Positions 27,161-36,306 of a stretch of 64,000 nucleotides of DNA are shown piece after piece (the first letter of the stretch is position 1; every line of letters starts with the position of its first letter). Location: positions 1-64,000 of the forward strand of contig NZ_JAJDOO010000002.1 of the NCBI RefSeq assembly GCF_020595055.1. Direction: 5' to 3'. The translations under genes were made by a program, and so were the position numbers. The notes beneath the pieces were generated by a model. That model was not told where the DNA came from and searched no databases. It saw only the letters and a program-made list of their open reading frames with translations. The stretch is from Desulfosporosinus shakirovi. GTDB lineage: Bacteria > Bacillota > Desulfitobacteriia > Desulfitobacteriales > Desulfitobacteriaceae.

Positions 27161-27643
27161 CTAAATTTGCCGGACAACAACACGTGTACCTTCAACAGCT
27201 ATTACTTTGACCCTTGATCCAGTGGTTACATACACTCCCTCTGTAACAACGTCAAGTCGTTCGCCACTAAAATCAGCTGTCCCGGCAGGGCGTAATTGAC
27301 AGAGTGCAATTCCGTGTTTGCCCAAGAAGATTTCGTAGCTTTGCAGGGGCGCTGTGTAGCCTTCCTCTTGGGTTTGGCAAGTTTTCAGAGAAAATCTATC
27401 CCAAATAAAACGAGTTTGAGGCAGGCGGAAACTCAAGGCGAATAGTCCTGCGAAAGAAAGCAGTAATAAACATATCAGAAAAAAGCCTAGAGCAAAAGAA
27501 TCAACCGAGTGCATAATTGCTATGCTCAGAGTAATGATACCAAATAGACCGAGAATGCCTCCGGGAACAAAAATCTCCAAGATGAGGAGTAGGATACCGA
27601 TTACAAATAAAGTAGCAACTAAGCCAGTCCCCAACGTTTCCAC
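27161..27643 (-). CDS. NfeD-like membrane protein
   Basis: 160 residues: an N-terminal cluster of membrane helices (about 8-85, LLILEIFVPGGILGLFGI) and a C-terminal OB-fold (GKHGIALCQLRPAGTADFSG...VKVIAVEGTRVVVRQ), as in NfeD proteins. These normally work with a stomatin/flotillin partner in membrane organisation; none is adjacent. RBS GGAAAGAGG. Confidence 0.87.
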   Translation of the reverse strand: METLGTGLVATLFVIGILLLILEIFVPGGILGLFGIITLSIAIMHSVDSFALGFFLICLLLLSFAGLFALSFRLPQTRFIWDRFSLKTCQTQEEGYTAPLQSYEIFLGKHGIALCQLRPAGTADFSGERLDVVTEGVYVTTGSRVKVIAVEGTRVVVRQI

Positions 27644-27831
27644 CTCTTTCCTTTATAGAAACCTTTACTAGATTATATAACATGTTCCTGCTTAATTGCC
27701 AATTCTGGTTACGTCTCTCAAGATCCTTGTGTATATTCTGAAATTTTCTTTTAATTAATACGTTAAGGGTGGAAAGTAATAAGACAGGCTTGCATATAAA
27801 AATAGTAAGCTTTATTTGGGAGGAATCTACT

Positions 27832-28554
27832 TTGGAATTAATGTATACTTTTCCAGCGGTTATTGGCTTAGGGGCCCTGCATTCCTTAGAACCGGGGCAT
27901 GGAAAAGGAGTGATTACTGCTTATTTAATTTCTTCCGGTGCTAAAATGAAAGAAGCTATTATGATTGGGTTGATTTCGGCATTGGCTCATACACTCTCAA
28001 TTGTCCTTTTGGCTGTTTCGGCATCGACTGCGGTAAAAGTATTTGTACCGGAAAATTTAATCCATTGGCTCCAACTTATCTCTGGTATTGTCGTTATTTA
28101 TATAGGGCTTAATATAATTACTCAAGGACTCATTAATAATCATGATAAAAAGCAAAAATACCACAACACCCTACACAGCCATTATTGCCATAGTCATTGT
28201 AATCATAATCATGTTAAGTTGAAGGCTGATCCTTCCAGCCGATTTGATTTGTTTCTGACTGGTTTTTTTACTGGAATTGTTCCCTGTCCAAGTGCCCTGG
28301 CGATTCTTCTTGCGGCAGTTTCGGCAGATAAAATTCCTTTAGGATTAGGATTGGTTGGAGCTTTCTCAATGGGGGGTGCTATTACTATGGTAGCCATTGC
28401 ACTATTTGTTGTTCGAGCCAGTCATACAATGAAGAAACTGGAAAAATGGCAGGTGGTTAATCGTTTAGCATTGGTTTCTTCTTGTTTGATCATATTTCTA
28501 GGTGGGGCAGTAATTTTCCAATCGATTAATCATATAAGGGTATCTGCATTCTAG
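27832..28554 (+). CDS. RcnA/NicO-like metal exporter
   Basis: 240-residue polytopic membrane protein. HSLEPGHGK near the N-terminus is the signature of the nickel/cobalt (NicO/RcnA) family; SALAHTLSI and FFTGIVPCPSALAILL are the other conserved parts. A His/Cys-rich loop (residues about 109-126) fits metal binding. GGGAGGA directs initiation to TTG 27832, or ATG 27841 in the same frame; the GTG at 27769 lacks a site. The transported metal is not known. Confidence 0.82.
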   Translation: MELMYTFPAVIGLGALHSLEPGHGKGVITAYLISSGAKMKEAIMIGLISALAHTLSIVLLAVSASTAVKVFVPENLIHWLQLISGIVVIYIGLNIITQGLINNHDKKQKYHNTLHSHYCHSHCNHNHVKLKADPSSRFDLFLTGFFTGIVPCPSALAILLAAVSADKIPLGLGLVGAFSMGGAITMVAIALFVVRASHTMKKLEKWQVVNRLALVSSCLIIFLGGAVIFQSINHIRVSAF

Positions 28555-28705
28555 ATTAATTAATCTGGGGTTTAGCGTCCTTTAGGTCAGGGGTCAGGAA
28601 ATTTCCAGCGCATGTGCAGTGTCTCGATTGTATTAATCGATTCCGAGGAGGGGCCGTAACGAAACTTGAGATTTTTTCAAACTGGTGGTGTGTTATCTCA
28701 AAATA

Positions 28706-28741
28706 GAGGACTGTACACCTTTGAAGTGGTGAACAGTCCTC
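28706..28741. other. Strong inverted repeat in the gap 28555-28861
   Basis: Arms GAGGACTGTACACC (28706-28719) and its complement with one mismatch (28728-28741), eight-base loop. There is no clear T-run on the plus side, while on the minus side CTATTTTG follows. It may be a terminator or operator. Nothing else is recognised in this 300-base gap. Confidence 0.5.
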
Positions 28742-28861
28742 CAATATATAAGGGGTTACAAATAGATTAATGAGTTTAGTCAATAAATAGATATAAATCT
28801 TGAGCGTGAAAATTGCATAACATAATACTGGTATATATATGAAAAATGCAGAGAGGTGTAT

Positions 28862-29035
28862 ATGTTGTTGAATTTAAGTATTAGACAAAATTGGATTCCA
28901 TTGATTTTTGCAGTAATAATGGTATTGATCGGTCTCGTATTTAAAGATACTGGTTATTTATTCACCTTACTAATCGTAAGTATTGTTGGTTTAATCATTA
29001 TTATCCATATTAGAAAAATTAGAAAGGATGATTAA
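28862..29035 (+). CDS. Small two-helix membrane protein (57 aa)
   Basis: 57 residues, M-L-L-N-L-S-I-R-Q-N-W then two hydrophobic segments (about 12-27 and 32-50) split by KDTG, ending in a basic tail (HIRKIRKDD). GAGAGGTG lies just upstream. The composition and charge pattern look like a real small membrane protein. Family not recognised. Confidence 0.6.
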   Translation: MLLNLSIRQNWIPLIFAVIMVLIGLVFKDTGYLFTLLIVSIVGLIIIIHIRKIRKDD

Positions 29036-29102
29036 GATACTCCTTATTATGGTAAAATGGGAATGTATTGTTTTATGACCAGAAATAGTAAGGAGAGATT
29101 TT

Positions 29103-29861
29103 GTGAGAAAACCATTAAACCTTCTTAGTTGCTTTTTCTTTATGCTAGCTCTTATACTTAGCGGCTGTGATAGAGAGATCTCACCTACAGCCGTGGAACA
29201 ACTTACAGAGTTGGAGAACACTGCCGCTAAGGAAGCACTGGCGGCGGCGCCAGTCTACAAACGAACAGAAATTATTTCGTCGCCAAATGAAGCAAAACAA
29301 CTTCTGCTTGATGGAAATGAGCGCTTTACTGCAGGTAAGCCTTTAAGTAAGGATTTAAGTTTTGCGAGACGAAGTGAATTGAGGAAGAACGGTCAGCATC
29401 CATTTGCGGTTATTTTAAGTTGTTCAGATTCGAGGGTTCCTCCCGAACTTCTTTTTGACCAAGCCTTGGGTGATTTGTTCGTTATCCGAATCGCTGGAAA
29501 TGTGGTTACCCCAGTTGAATTAGGAAGTGTAGAGTATGCTGTTGAGCATCTGAATACTCCTTTAGTCGTAGTTCTCGGTCATGAAGAATGTGGTGCGGTA
29601 ACTGCTGCTGTGCAGAATGGGGAAACACATGGCAGTATCACTGCCATTCTAGATAAAATAAAGCCTGCAGTGGACAGAGCTACGGCTATGGGCGCTGGTG
29701 AGAGCGATCTGATTGAAAAGAGTGCAGAGTTAAATGTTCAGAATACTAAAATGGAGATCCTAAAGAGTCCGATTATTGATGAGCGTTTGAAAGCAAACCA
29801 AGTAAGTGTATTAGGGATTATGTATGATCTTGATGAGGGTGTACTAAAGTTGATTGATTAG
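29103..29861 (+). CDS. Beta-class carbonic anhydrase, predicted lipoprotein
   Basis: 252 residues. The N-terminal 21 residues form a lipoprotein signal (lipobox LILSGC), so the enzyme is predicted outside the membrane. The beta-CA zinc site is clear: Cys and Asp/Arg in SCSDSRVPPE, then His and Cys in GHEECGAV. It interconverts CO2 and bicarbonate. The GTG start follows AAGGAGAG. Most beta-class enzymes are cytoplasmic, so the lipoprotein form is notable. Confidence 0.9.
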   Translation: MRKPLNLLSCFFFMLALILSGCDREISPTAVEQLTELENTAAKEALAAAPVYKRTEIISSPNEAKQLLLDGNERFTAGKPLSKDLSFARRSELRKNGQHPFAVILSCSDSRVPPELLFDQALGDLFVIRIAGNVVTPVELGSVEYAVEHLNTPLVVVLGHEECGAVTAAVQNGETHGSITAILDKIKPAVDRATAMGAGESDLIEKSAELNVQNTKMEILKSPIIDERLKANQVSVLGIMYDLDEGVLKLID

Positions 29862-29990
29862 TAAGCAATTAAGTAAGTAAGGTAGGTAGGTAGTCTTTTA
29901 TGTTAGTTCGGTCAAACAAATAATTTTAAGCCCTGAGAGAATCCGAAATGTTAAAACATAATAATCTGAAGAGGTCTAAATGTATTAAAT

Positions 29991-30020
29991 GGCTCCCTAA
30001 ATAATGCAGGGGAGCCTTTT
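29991..30020 (+). terminator. Terminator downstream of the carbonic anhydrase gene
   Basis: GGCTCCC (29991-29997) pairs with GGGAGCC (30010-30016), then TTTT; about 130 bases after the stop. Confidence 0.65.
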
Positions 30021-30150
30021 GCAGGTTTTAACCTAAATCAAACAGCCTGTGGAAAAATAAGGTGTGTACTTAATGAAGGACTTTAATAGAGTTCTGTCGA
30101 ATGACAAATAGTTATGACTATCTAAAAAATAGGATTTTAAAGGAGCTTTT

Positions 30151-30789
30151 ATGGAATTAATAGCCTTACTAATTAATTTTATTCTCCATATTGATCAACA
30201 CTTAGTTGAGATAATTCAGAACTACGGGACTTGGACCTATTTAATTCTTTTCCTAATTATTTTTAGTGAGACCGGATTTGTGGTTACACCCTTCCTTCCG
30301 GGAGACTCGTTACTTTTTGCGATTGGAGCCTTGGGGGCAAAAGGTGCGTTAGACTTTAATGCAGCAATTGTACTTCTCATCCTTGCTGCGGTTGGTGGCA
30401 ACACATTAAATTACTTTATTGGTAAAACAATTGGACATAAAATACTAGCCATGAGAAACTCTCGCATTATTAAGAAGGAGTATCTTAATAAGACTCATGC
30501 TTTTTATCAGAAACATGGCGGAAAAGCCATAATACTGTCTCGATTTGTACCGATAATCCGTACTTTTGCTCCCTTTGTTGCTGGATTAGGGAAAATGAGC
30601 TTTACCAGATATAGTGTCTATAACGTTATCGGCGGTGTTTCTTGGGTCTGTCTGTTTATGTTTTCCGGGTATTTCATTGGCAACATAGAAGAGGTTAAGA
30701 ACAATTTCACCTATGTAATTTTTGCGATAATCTTTGTTTCTTTGTTGCCAACAATTGTTCCGTATCTTCAAAGTAAAAGACGAAGATAG
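30151..30789 (+). CDS. DedA/VTT-family membrane protein
   Basis: 212 residues with the family signatures SETGFVVTPFLPGDSLLF, GGNTLNYFIGK and SRFVPIIRTFAPFVAGLGKM. DedA proteins are polyprenyl-phosphate or lipid transporters/scramblases needed for envelope integrity. About five to six membrane segments, basic C-terminus. AAGGAG precedes the ATG. Confidence 0.92.
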   Translation: MELIALLINFILHIDQHLVEIIQNYGTWTYLILFLIIFSETGFVVTPFLPGDSLLFAIGALGAKGALDFNAAIVLLILAAVGGNTLNYFIGKTIGHKILAMRNSRIIKKEYLNKTHAFYQKHGGKAIILSRFVPIIRTFAPFVAGLGKMSFTRYSVYNVIGGVSWVCLFMFSGYFIGNIEEVKNNFTYVIFAIIFVSLLPTIVPYLQSKRRR

Positions 30790-30945
30790 GTGTAGGTGTA
30801 ATATATTAACTCTTTAAAAGAATTTGCTTTTCTTAAAGCCCAGCATTTTCACAATTTGTGATTAGGTTGAGCTTTTTTGCTTTTAGCCAATTGGGGTTTT
30901 GTTTTTCTTTCTCATTTTGATTGGATTCCAAAATAGATAGGAATG

Positions 30946-30959
30946 GTGTAAAATTACAC
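30946..30959. promoter_or_regulatory. Palindrome before the XRE regulator gene
   Basis: GTGTAAAATTACAC is a palindrome (6-bp arms, two-base centre) ending 18 bases before the ATG and covering a possible -10 box TAAAAT. It is a candidate autoregulatory operator. A second palindrome, TCACAATTTGTGA, lies at 30849-30861. Confidence 0.4.
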
Positions 30960-30977
30960 TGAAAGGGTGTATTTTCC

Positions 30978-31436
30978 ATGACGAGAATAGAATTTATTAA
31001 TAAAGTCTCAGTGAAACTAAAGTTAATCCGCCTTGAAAGGGATTATACCCAGGATAAGATGGCTGATATAGTGGGTATATCCAAAAAGACCTTAGTTCAG
31101 ATTGAGAAAGGTCGGTCCCTCCTGGGTTGGTCTGGTACAGTGACCTTATGTACAATTTTTAGGGACAGTGAAGTCCTGGAGATGACCTTTGGAGGAGATC
31201 CTCAAGATATTATCCTTTCTTTAGCCTTTACTGATTATGAAAGTAACGAAATAACTATGGGCGGGAAAATATGGTGGACTGATATTGAGGGGGAGGATCA
31301 ATTTAGAATCCAACAGAATATTATCTCCAGGCATTACAGGATTCTTGATGGTCAAGACCGCAGGATTTCCTCTTCCTTTGATGATGCTTATATTAGAAAA
31401 AGATATCGAGAGCTCTTGAAGAAAGCGGAGGTTTAA
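30978..31436 (+). CDS. XRE-family transcriptional regulator
   Basis: 152 residues. An N-terminal helix-turn-helix of the Cro/XRE type covers about 13-65 (LIRLERDYTQDKMADIVGISKKTLVQIEKGRS). The C-terminal half is unlike other domains I know and may sense a ligand. It ends six bases before the UbiA gene, so it is probably the first gene and regulator of the downstream cluster. Confidence 0.82.
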   Translation: MTRIEFINKVSVKLKLIRLERDYTQDKMADIVGISKKTLVQIEKGRSLLGWSGTVTLCTIFRDSEVLEMTFGGDPQDIILSLAFTDYESNEITMGGKIWWTDIEGEDQFRIQQNIISRHYRILDGQDRRISSSFDDAYIRKRYRELLKKAEV

Positions 31437-31442
31437 TAAAAA

Positions 31443-32423
31443 GTGTTAAATTTTATTAGGGCTTATATTAAATCAATGAGGCTTTACTATGCATTTGTAA
31501 CAGGGATTGCAGGTTGGATAGGAATGGCCTTTTATGAGTACATCGCCAAGTCTCCATTTCAGACCGTAGAAATAGTTCCTATGACTGAAAAGAAAGCCCT
31601 TGTGCTGGTCGTGCTTTTTCTCAGCTGGGGCATAAACCAGATAATTAACGACTACTTAGGGTTGAAAGAAGATCGTGTAAATGCACCCCATCGCCCCATG
31701 GTTAATGGTGAACTGCATCCGCAAAAGGCGCTGACCTTAACAGGGATACTGCTGGTTAGCTCTTTACTGACTACATATATCTATCTGGAACCAATTGCCC
31801 TGTTTCCCGCAATCTTAGGAATTTTATTAAATATTATCTACGAATACGCTAAAGCCCATGGGATTCTAGGGAATATTGTCTTTGGTCTAATGATTTCCAC
31901 CTGCACCGCCTATGGTTTCCTTGCAGCCGGTCCGACAAACTCTCCCTATTTTACATATAGTCGTGTTTCAGTACTAATTCTAGTGGCTGTCATGAACGGA
32001 TTAATGACTTTCTATACTTATTTTAAAGACTACGAAGGGGATAAGGCTGCAGGCAAAGGGACAATAATCGTGCGTTTAGGGGTTGACAAGTCCAGATATC
32101 TGGCTGCTATTTCCGCTCTGCTTCCTGCAGGAATCTTTTTAGTGCTCTATATGAATAATTTTATCGAAGCTAGAGTTAACAATATGTTTCTGATTCTGGC
32201 TGGATTAACATTTTTTCTGGAATTGTGGACGGGATATCTATATTTTAAGAATCCTCAAGGAGAGAGAACCTATTACTCACTGGTGGCTAATTTCCGCGCA
32301 TGCATCTGCGGTCAGGCAACCCTTATTGCGTTATTCAATACCGAACTGGCTATGCTCCTATTTTTAGTATCCTATATGTTTGTTGGCTTCTTATTTGACC
32401 TGCACACAGATCCTAAATCCTAG
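31443..32423 (+). CDS. UbiA-family prenyltransferase
   Basis: 326-residue membrane protein with about nine helices. Both Asp-rich motifs are present: NQIINDYLGLKEDR near 74-87 and DYEGDKAAGKGT near 198-209. UbiA enzymes attach an isoprenoid chain to an aromatic, glyceryl or other acceptor. GTG start, six bases after the regulator. The acceptor here is unknown; the cluster suggests a lipid. Confidence 0.85.
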   Translation: MLNFIRAYIKSMRLYYAFVTGIAGWIGMAFYEYIAKSPFQTVEIVPMTEKKALVLVVLFLSWGINQIINDYLGLKEDRVNAPHRPMVNGELHPQKALTLTGILLVSSLLTTYIYLEPIALFPAILGILLNIIYEYAKAHGILGNIVFGLMISTCTAYGFLAAGPTNSPYFTYSRVSVLILVAVMNGLMTFYTYFKDYEGDKAAGKGTIIVRLGVDKSRYLAAISALLPAGIFLVLYMNNFIEARVNNMFLILAGLTFFLELWTGYLYFKNPQGERTYYSLVANFRACICGQATLIALFNTELAMLLFLVSYMFVGFLFDLHTDPKS

Positions 32424-32578
32424 GATGCTCAAGTATAAGTTTCCCCCAAGCCTTCTCCTTTAGAGTGTTTCGAAGCTAAGAGAACTTATACTCCCACTGA
32501 AGCAAGGTATAGAATGCAACTCATTGAAGCAACAATCCTGAAATGATAAAGGGGTTGCCAAGCAAATGGAGGTTTTTA

Positions 32579-33784
32579 ATGAAACTGTTCGAATCAGTAA
32601 GAATTGGGCCCTGCAGTTTAAAAAACAGGATCATACGGTCGTCAACTTTTGAGGGAATGTGTGATTCCCAAGGCCATCCTTTACAAGCATATGAATATCT
32701 ATATAAACAGTTGGCTTCAGGCGGCGTGGGCGGGATCATTACAGGGTTTGCCTATATCTCTCCTGAAGGAAAAGCAATGCAACCAGGCCAGGCCGGAATT
32801 GACTGTGAGGGAATGATTAAGTACTTTTTGCCTGTTACAGAGGGAGTTCACGAGTACGGTTGTAAGATTTTTATGCAACTGGCTCACACCGGCAGGCAGA
32901 CCAGGAAAAAGGAAACTAGTCAAGATGTCTGGGGGGTATCCAATAAAAAGTCTTTATACTTTGGAGGAACTCCTCGGCAATTAAGCACAGAACAAGTATA
33001 TTTACTGGTTAAGCAATTTGGAGAAGCCGCTGGCTACGCCAAAGCTGCTGGATTCGACGGAGTACAAATCCACGCGGCCCATGGCTATCTGATCCACCAG
33101 TTTATATTGCCTTCGACTAATAATAGAAATGATGAGTTTGGAATTTGTGAAAATAGTAAGATAGGCACAAGATTCCTAGGGCTGGTTCTCGAAGAAATCA
33201 GAAATAAGTGCGGTAAAGATTTTGCTCTATTGATTAAGGTAAGCGGCAGCGATGATTATTTTACTAAGTTTACGAGCGAGCAGTTTGCCAGCCTCATAAG
33301 CTTCCTAGATGCACAAAAAGTGGATGGTATAGAGATTAGTTATGGGACAATGGATAATGCTCTAAATATCTTTCGGGGAGATATCCCTCTTAAAGTGATC
33401 CTAAAGCACAACCCTGTCTTTAAAAGCAGTGACAACATGCATAATATCCTTAGATTACTTTATAATGGCCTTATTTACTGCCTGATGAGGGCAAGACTTA
33501 AGCCATTTACGTCGGCTTATAATCTTGACTATGCTAAATTGGCCAAGGTTCTTACGGATATTCCCATTATGAGTGTTGGCGGTTTCCGAAAGGGAGCAGA
33601 TATGCAGAACTGCCTGAAAAATGGCTTTGCAGATTTCATCAGTTTGTGCAGGCCGTTAATTTGTGAACCGGATTTCGTTGATAAACTCCAGCGAGATGAG
33701 AGTTATACTTCCAAATGTGTCAATTGCAATATTTGTGCTGTTATGTGTGATTCAGACCAGCCGACAAGGTGTTATAAGAGATGA
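32579..33784 (+). CDS. Old-yellow-enzyme-type NADH:flavin oxidoreductase
   Basis: 401 residues. The TIM-barrel part contains the active-site segment [21 protein letters not shown] of the OYE/enoate reductase family, and [12 protein letters not shown] binds FMN phosphate. The C-terminal Cys cluster ([11 protein letters not shown]) resembles the 4Fe-4S site of the 2,4-dienoyl-CoA reductase branch, but the protein ends there without the second flavin domain. ATG 32579 follows ATGGAGG. A role in reducing an enone or enoyl intermediate is inferred. Confidence 0.82.
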   Translation: MKLFESVRIGPCSLKNRIIRSSTFEGMCDSQGHPLQAYEYLYKQLASGGVGGIITGFAYISPEGKAMQPGQAGIDCEGMIKYFLPVTEGVHEYGCKIFMQLAHTGRQTRKKETSQDVWGVSNKKSLYFGGTPRQLSTEQVYLLVKQFGEAAGYAKAAGFDGVQIHAAHGYLIHQFILPSTNNRNDEFGICENSKIGTRFLGLVLEEIRNKCGKDFALLIKVSGSDDYFTKFTSEQFASLISFLDAQKVDGIEISYGTMDNALNIFRGDIPLKVILKHNPVFKSSDNMHNILRLLYNGLIYCLMRARLKPFTSAYNLDYAKLAKVLTDIPIMSVGGFRKGADMQNCLKNGFADFISLCRPLICEPDFVDKLQRDESYTSKCVNCNICAVMCDSDQPTRCYKR

Positions 33785-33850
33785 TTTTTTATACTTTAAC
33801 TATCAAATTTAGGTTTTAGTTTAGGGAAGGAAGGGAGATTTGAGATAAAA

Positions 33851-34099
33851 ATGGAAGACAGGATTATTATGACTATCCAAAGCGTTTTAGATAAACGTCC
33901 CCTAATCACCTTGGACAGTCATTTGCTGGAAGATCTAAGGGTAGATTCCTTAGACAAGCTAATGATTCTTTCGGCTTTGGAGGATGAATTTGCCATAACT
34001 ATTTCTGAAGATGATTTTGCTGATGTGGTTACCATTAAGGATATTGTAATGAAACTTAAAGCTAGAGGGTTTTTCGCAGGGGGGGCCGCTACCATTTAA
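33851..34099 (+). CDS. Acyl carrier protein
   Basis: 82 residues; the phosphopantetheine attachment Ser lies in DLRVDSLDKL (about 33-42). It is a dedicated carrier inside the cluster, likely supplying acyl chains to the ketoacyl synthase and the oxoamine synthase. The Ala/Gly-rich C-terminus is unusual. Confidence 0.9.
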   Translation: MEDRIIMTIQSVLDKRPLITLDSHLLEDLRVDSLDKLMILSALEDEFAITISEDDFADVVTIKDIVMKLKARGFFAGGAATI

Positions 34100-34148
34100 A
34101 GTGGAAGTTTTACGATTTAGATCAAGAATTCGTTCACAAGGAGGAAAT

Positions 34149-35324
34149 ATGGATCTGAGAGATTTTTACACCAGGTTAAGTGTGGATGAGAGCCTTGCCG
34201 AAGTCATGGGGTATAACCCTTATTACCAAAAGATAGATTCGGGTCTGAATGCTAGAATTTTGGTAAACGGGCATGAAATGATTGACCTGGCTTCGAATAA
34301 CTATTTGGGCCTGGCTGCGGACAATAGGGTAAAGCAGGCAGCGATGGAAGCCATTAAAAAATATGGAGTTTCTCTTTGCGGTACTCCCATCGCGACTGGA
34401 TATATCGATTTATTCCAACAACTGGAGAAAAAGTTGTCGCACTTTATTGAGCTGGAAGAGACCATTATTTTACCCTCGTGCTACCAAGCTAATAATGGGT
34501 TATTTAACTGTATTGCCGGTCCTAAGGACCTGATTATCGTCGATCGATTAGTTCATTCGTCTTTGATTGAAGGAATTAAATCGACAGGAAGTAAAATCAG
34601 ACCTTTTCTGCATAATAATTTAGAGCACTTAGAAGGGATCTTGCAGCGATCAATGGGTTATAGGCAAGTCTTCGTTGTGACAGAGTCTGTTTTTTCCACA
34701 GAGGGAAGTATTGCCCCCTTTAAAGAGATCGTCCAGCTGTGTGAAAAATACGAGGCCATGCCAATAATCGATGATTCACATGGTATAGGAGTGTTGGGGA
34801 AATCAGGTCGAGGTATACTCGAAGAACAGAGGATAGCAGGGTACAGAGGGATTTATACCGCCTCCTTGGGAAAAGCCTTTGCAAATTCCGGTGGAATGAT
34901 CAGTGGGGAAAAAAAGCTGATAAACTATCTCAAATACTATTGCTCCCACTTGGTTTACTCTACAGCCCTTACTCCGGCAGTCCTGGCAGGTATTAGTTCA
35001 GTTCTGGATATTATTCATTTTGAGTTCAGTGGAATTAAGAAAAAGCTGATCAACAAGCAACGACAAATTTATGAAGCTCTTCTTGAAGGCGGATTTAAGG
35101 TAGTATATAGTAAGGCTCCCATGAATTCCATTCAAACCGGCAGTAAAGAAGCGACATTTATTCTTAACCGAAAGCTGTATGAAAAGGGGATTCTTTCCAC
35201 GCCCTTCATTGAACCTGCTGTTCCTATCAGTGAAGGACGAGTTAGGTTGATTGCCGGTGCAAGCCTATCCCAAGATACTGTAGATGAAGCTGTCGCGATC
35301 ATCAAAAGGATAGGCTTTTCATGA
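34149..35324 (+). CDS. Alpha-oxoamine synthase (BioF/KBL/SPT family)
   Basis: 391-residue PLP enzyme that condenses an amino acid with an acyl thioester, releasing CO2. The PLP Lys is K242 in SLGKAFANSGG; the cofactor Asp is in IIDDSHGIGVLG, and GTPIATGYIDLFQQLE and DRLVHSSLIEG are family segments. AAGGAGG supports ATG 34149, not the frame start at 34101. A neighbouring ACP suggests acyl-ACP as substrate, as in serine palmitoyltransferases of sphingolipid-forming bacteria; BioF-like or glycine-using activity is also possible. Confidence 0.85.
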   Translation: MDLRDFYTRLSVDESLAEVMGYNPYYQKIDSGLNARILVNGHEMIDLASNNYLGLAADNRVKQAAMEAIKKYGVSLCGTPIATGYIDLFQQLEKKLSHFIELEETIILPSCYQANNGLFNCIAGPKDLIIVDRLVHSSLIEGIKSTGSKIRPFLHNNLEHLEGILQRSMGYRQVFVVTESVFSTEGSIAPFKEIVQLCEKYEAMPIIDDSHGIGVLGKSGRGILEEQRIAGYRGIYTASLGKAFANSGGMISGEKKLINYLKYYCSHLVYSTALTPAVLAGISSVLDIIHFEFSGIKKKLINKQRQIYEALLEGGFKVVYSKAPMNSIQTGSKEATFILNRKLYEKGILSTPFIEPAVPISEGRVRLIAGASLSQDTVDEAVAIIKRIGFS

Positions 35325-36286
35325 GATATTTGTTCATATTAAACCCGGGTTCCAAGGGTGGGAAAAGTAAAGCTAAGTTTGAAGAGATTTTTGCTTTTCT
35401 ACATAATAGGCAGGTGAAGTTTGACTATAAGTTGACCAAGACCCTTGAAGATGCTTACACCCTTTCTATAGAAGGAAATAAAAATGGCTATGATGTCATT
35501 GTCGCTGTGGGAGGAGACGGAACGATTAACAGGGTAATCAATGGGTTTTATGATTCTATGGGCAAAAGAATTTCTAATTCTAGGCTGGCAGTTATTCATA
35601 CCGGCACAAGTCCGGATTTTTGCAAGAGTTACGATTTGCCGCTGGAAATCGATCAAGCTCTTAACGCAGTTCTTAAGGGGAAGTATATTGAGATACCGAT
35701 AGGTAAGATTTCTTATATTGGTGAGTATGACAAGAGGTTGGATCATCGTCCCCTGGGCATGACTCATGAAAATCTGCAAACCGGTTATTTTGCCTGCTGT
35801 GCTAATATCGGAATGGGAGCAACCGTGGCTAGGGGAGCAAACGGTGGGATCAGAGACTCTATCGGGGATTTTGCAGGGACGTTGGTATCCCTGATCAAGA
35901 CTTTGTTTAGTTATCGGCCTGTCAACTATGCGCTCTGTCTTGACGGGAAAAACCAAGTCTATAGGAAGGTTTACAATATATTTGTGGGGAAAACCACCTA
36001 TATAGCTTCGGGGATTAAGGTGAAAAATAAGCTAACTTTAAGAGAGCATCGATTTTATGCCCTAACCATCAAAAACATAGGTTATGCTAATTGGTTCAGC
36101 GTATTGAGTAAGTTATACCGTGCAAAGGAGTTTGCAAACAACAACACAATGTCCTTGGAATATGCTCAGAAAATCGAAGTATTCGGAAGCAACAGAAATA
36201 ATGAATTGGAGTTTGACGGTGATCCAAGAGGATTTTTGCCTTGCGTGATTGAGCCTGCTCAGGACCCTTTAGACGTAATAAGATAA
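35321..36286 (+). CDS. Diacylglycerol-kinase-family lipid kinase
   Basis: 321 residues; the nucleotide-binding signature VGGDGTINRVINGF lies at about 62-76, and NPGSKGGKS near the N-terminus fits the DAGK catalytic fold. It overlaps the oxoamine synthase stop (ATGA), so the two are co-translated. Family members phosphorylate diacylglycerol, ceramide or sphingoid bases; the pairing suggests phosphorylation of the oxoamine-derived lipid. Confidence 0.82.
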   Translation: MRYLFILNPGSKGGKSKAKFEEIFAFLHNRQVKFDYKLTKTLEDAYTLSIEGNKNGYDVIVAVGGDGTINRVINGFYDSMGKRISNSRLAVIHTGTSPDFCKSYDLPLEIDQALNAVLKGKYIEIPIGKISYIGEYDKRLDHRPLGMTHENLQTGYFACCANIGMGATVARGANGGIRDSIGDFAGTLVSLIKTLFSYRPVNYALCLDGKNQVYRKVYNIFVGKTTYIASGIKVKNKLTLREHRFYALTIKNIGYANWFSVLSKLYRAKEFANNNTMSLEYAQKIEVFGSNRNNELEFDGDPRGFLPCVIEPAQDPLDVIR

Positions 36287-36306
36287 AATATGTAAGAAGG
36301 TTGATG

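Noticed and set aside
28556-28783. 75-codon minus-strand frame after the metal exporter gene
   Set aside because: It covers a strong inverted repeat, has no ribosome site and no protein-like pattern.
35399-35956. 185-codon minus-strand frame under the lipid kinase gene
   Set aside because: It is antisense to a well-supported DAGK-family gene and shows no domain features.
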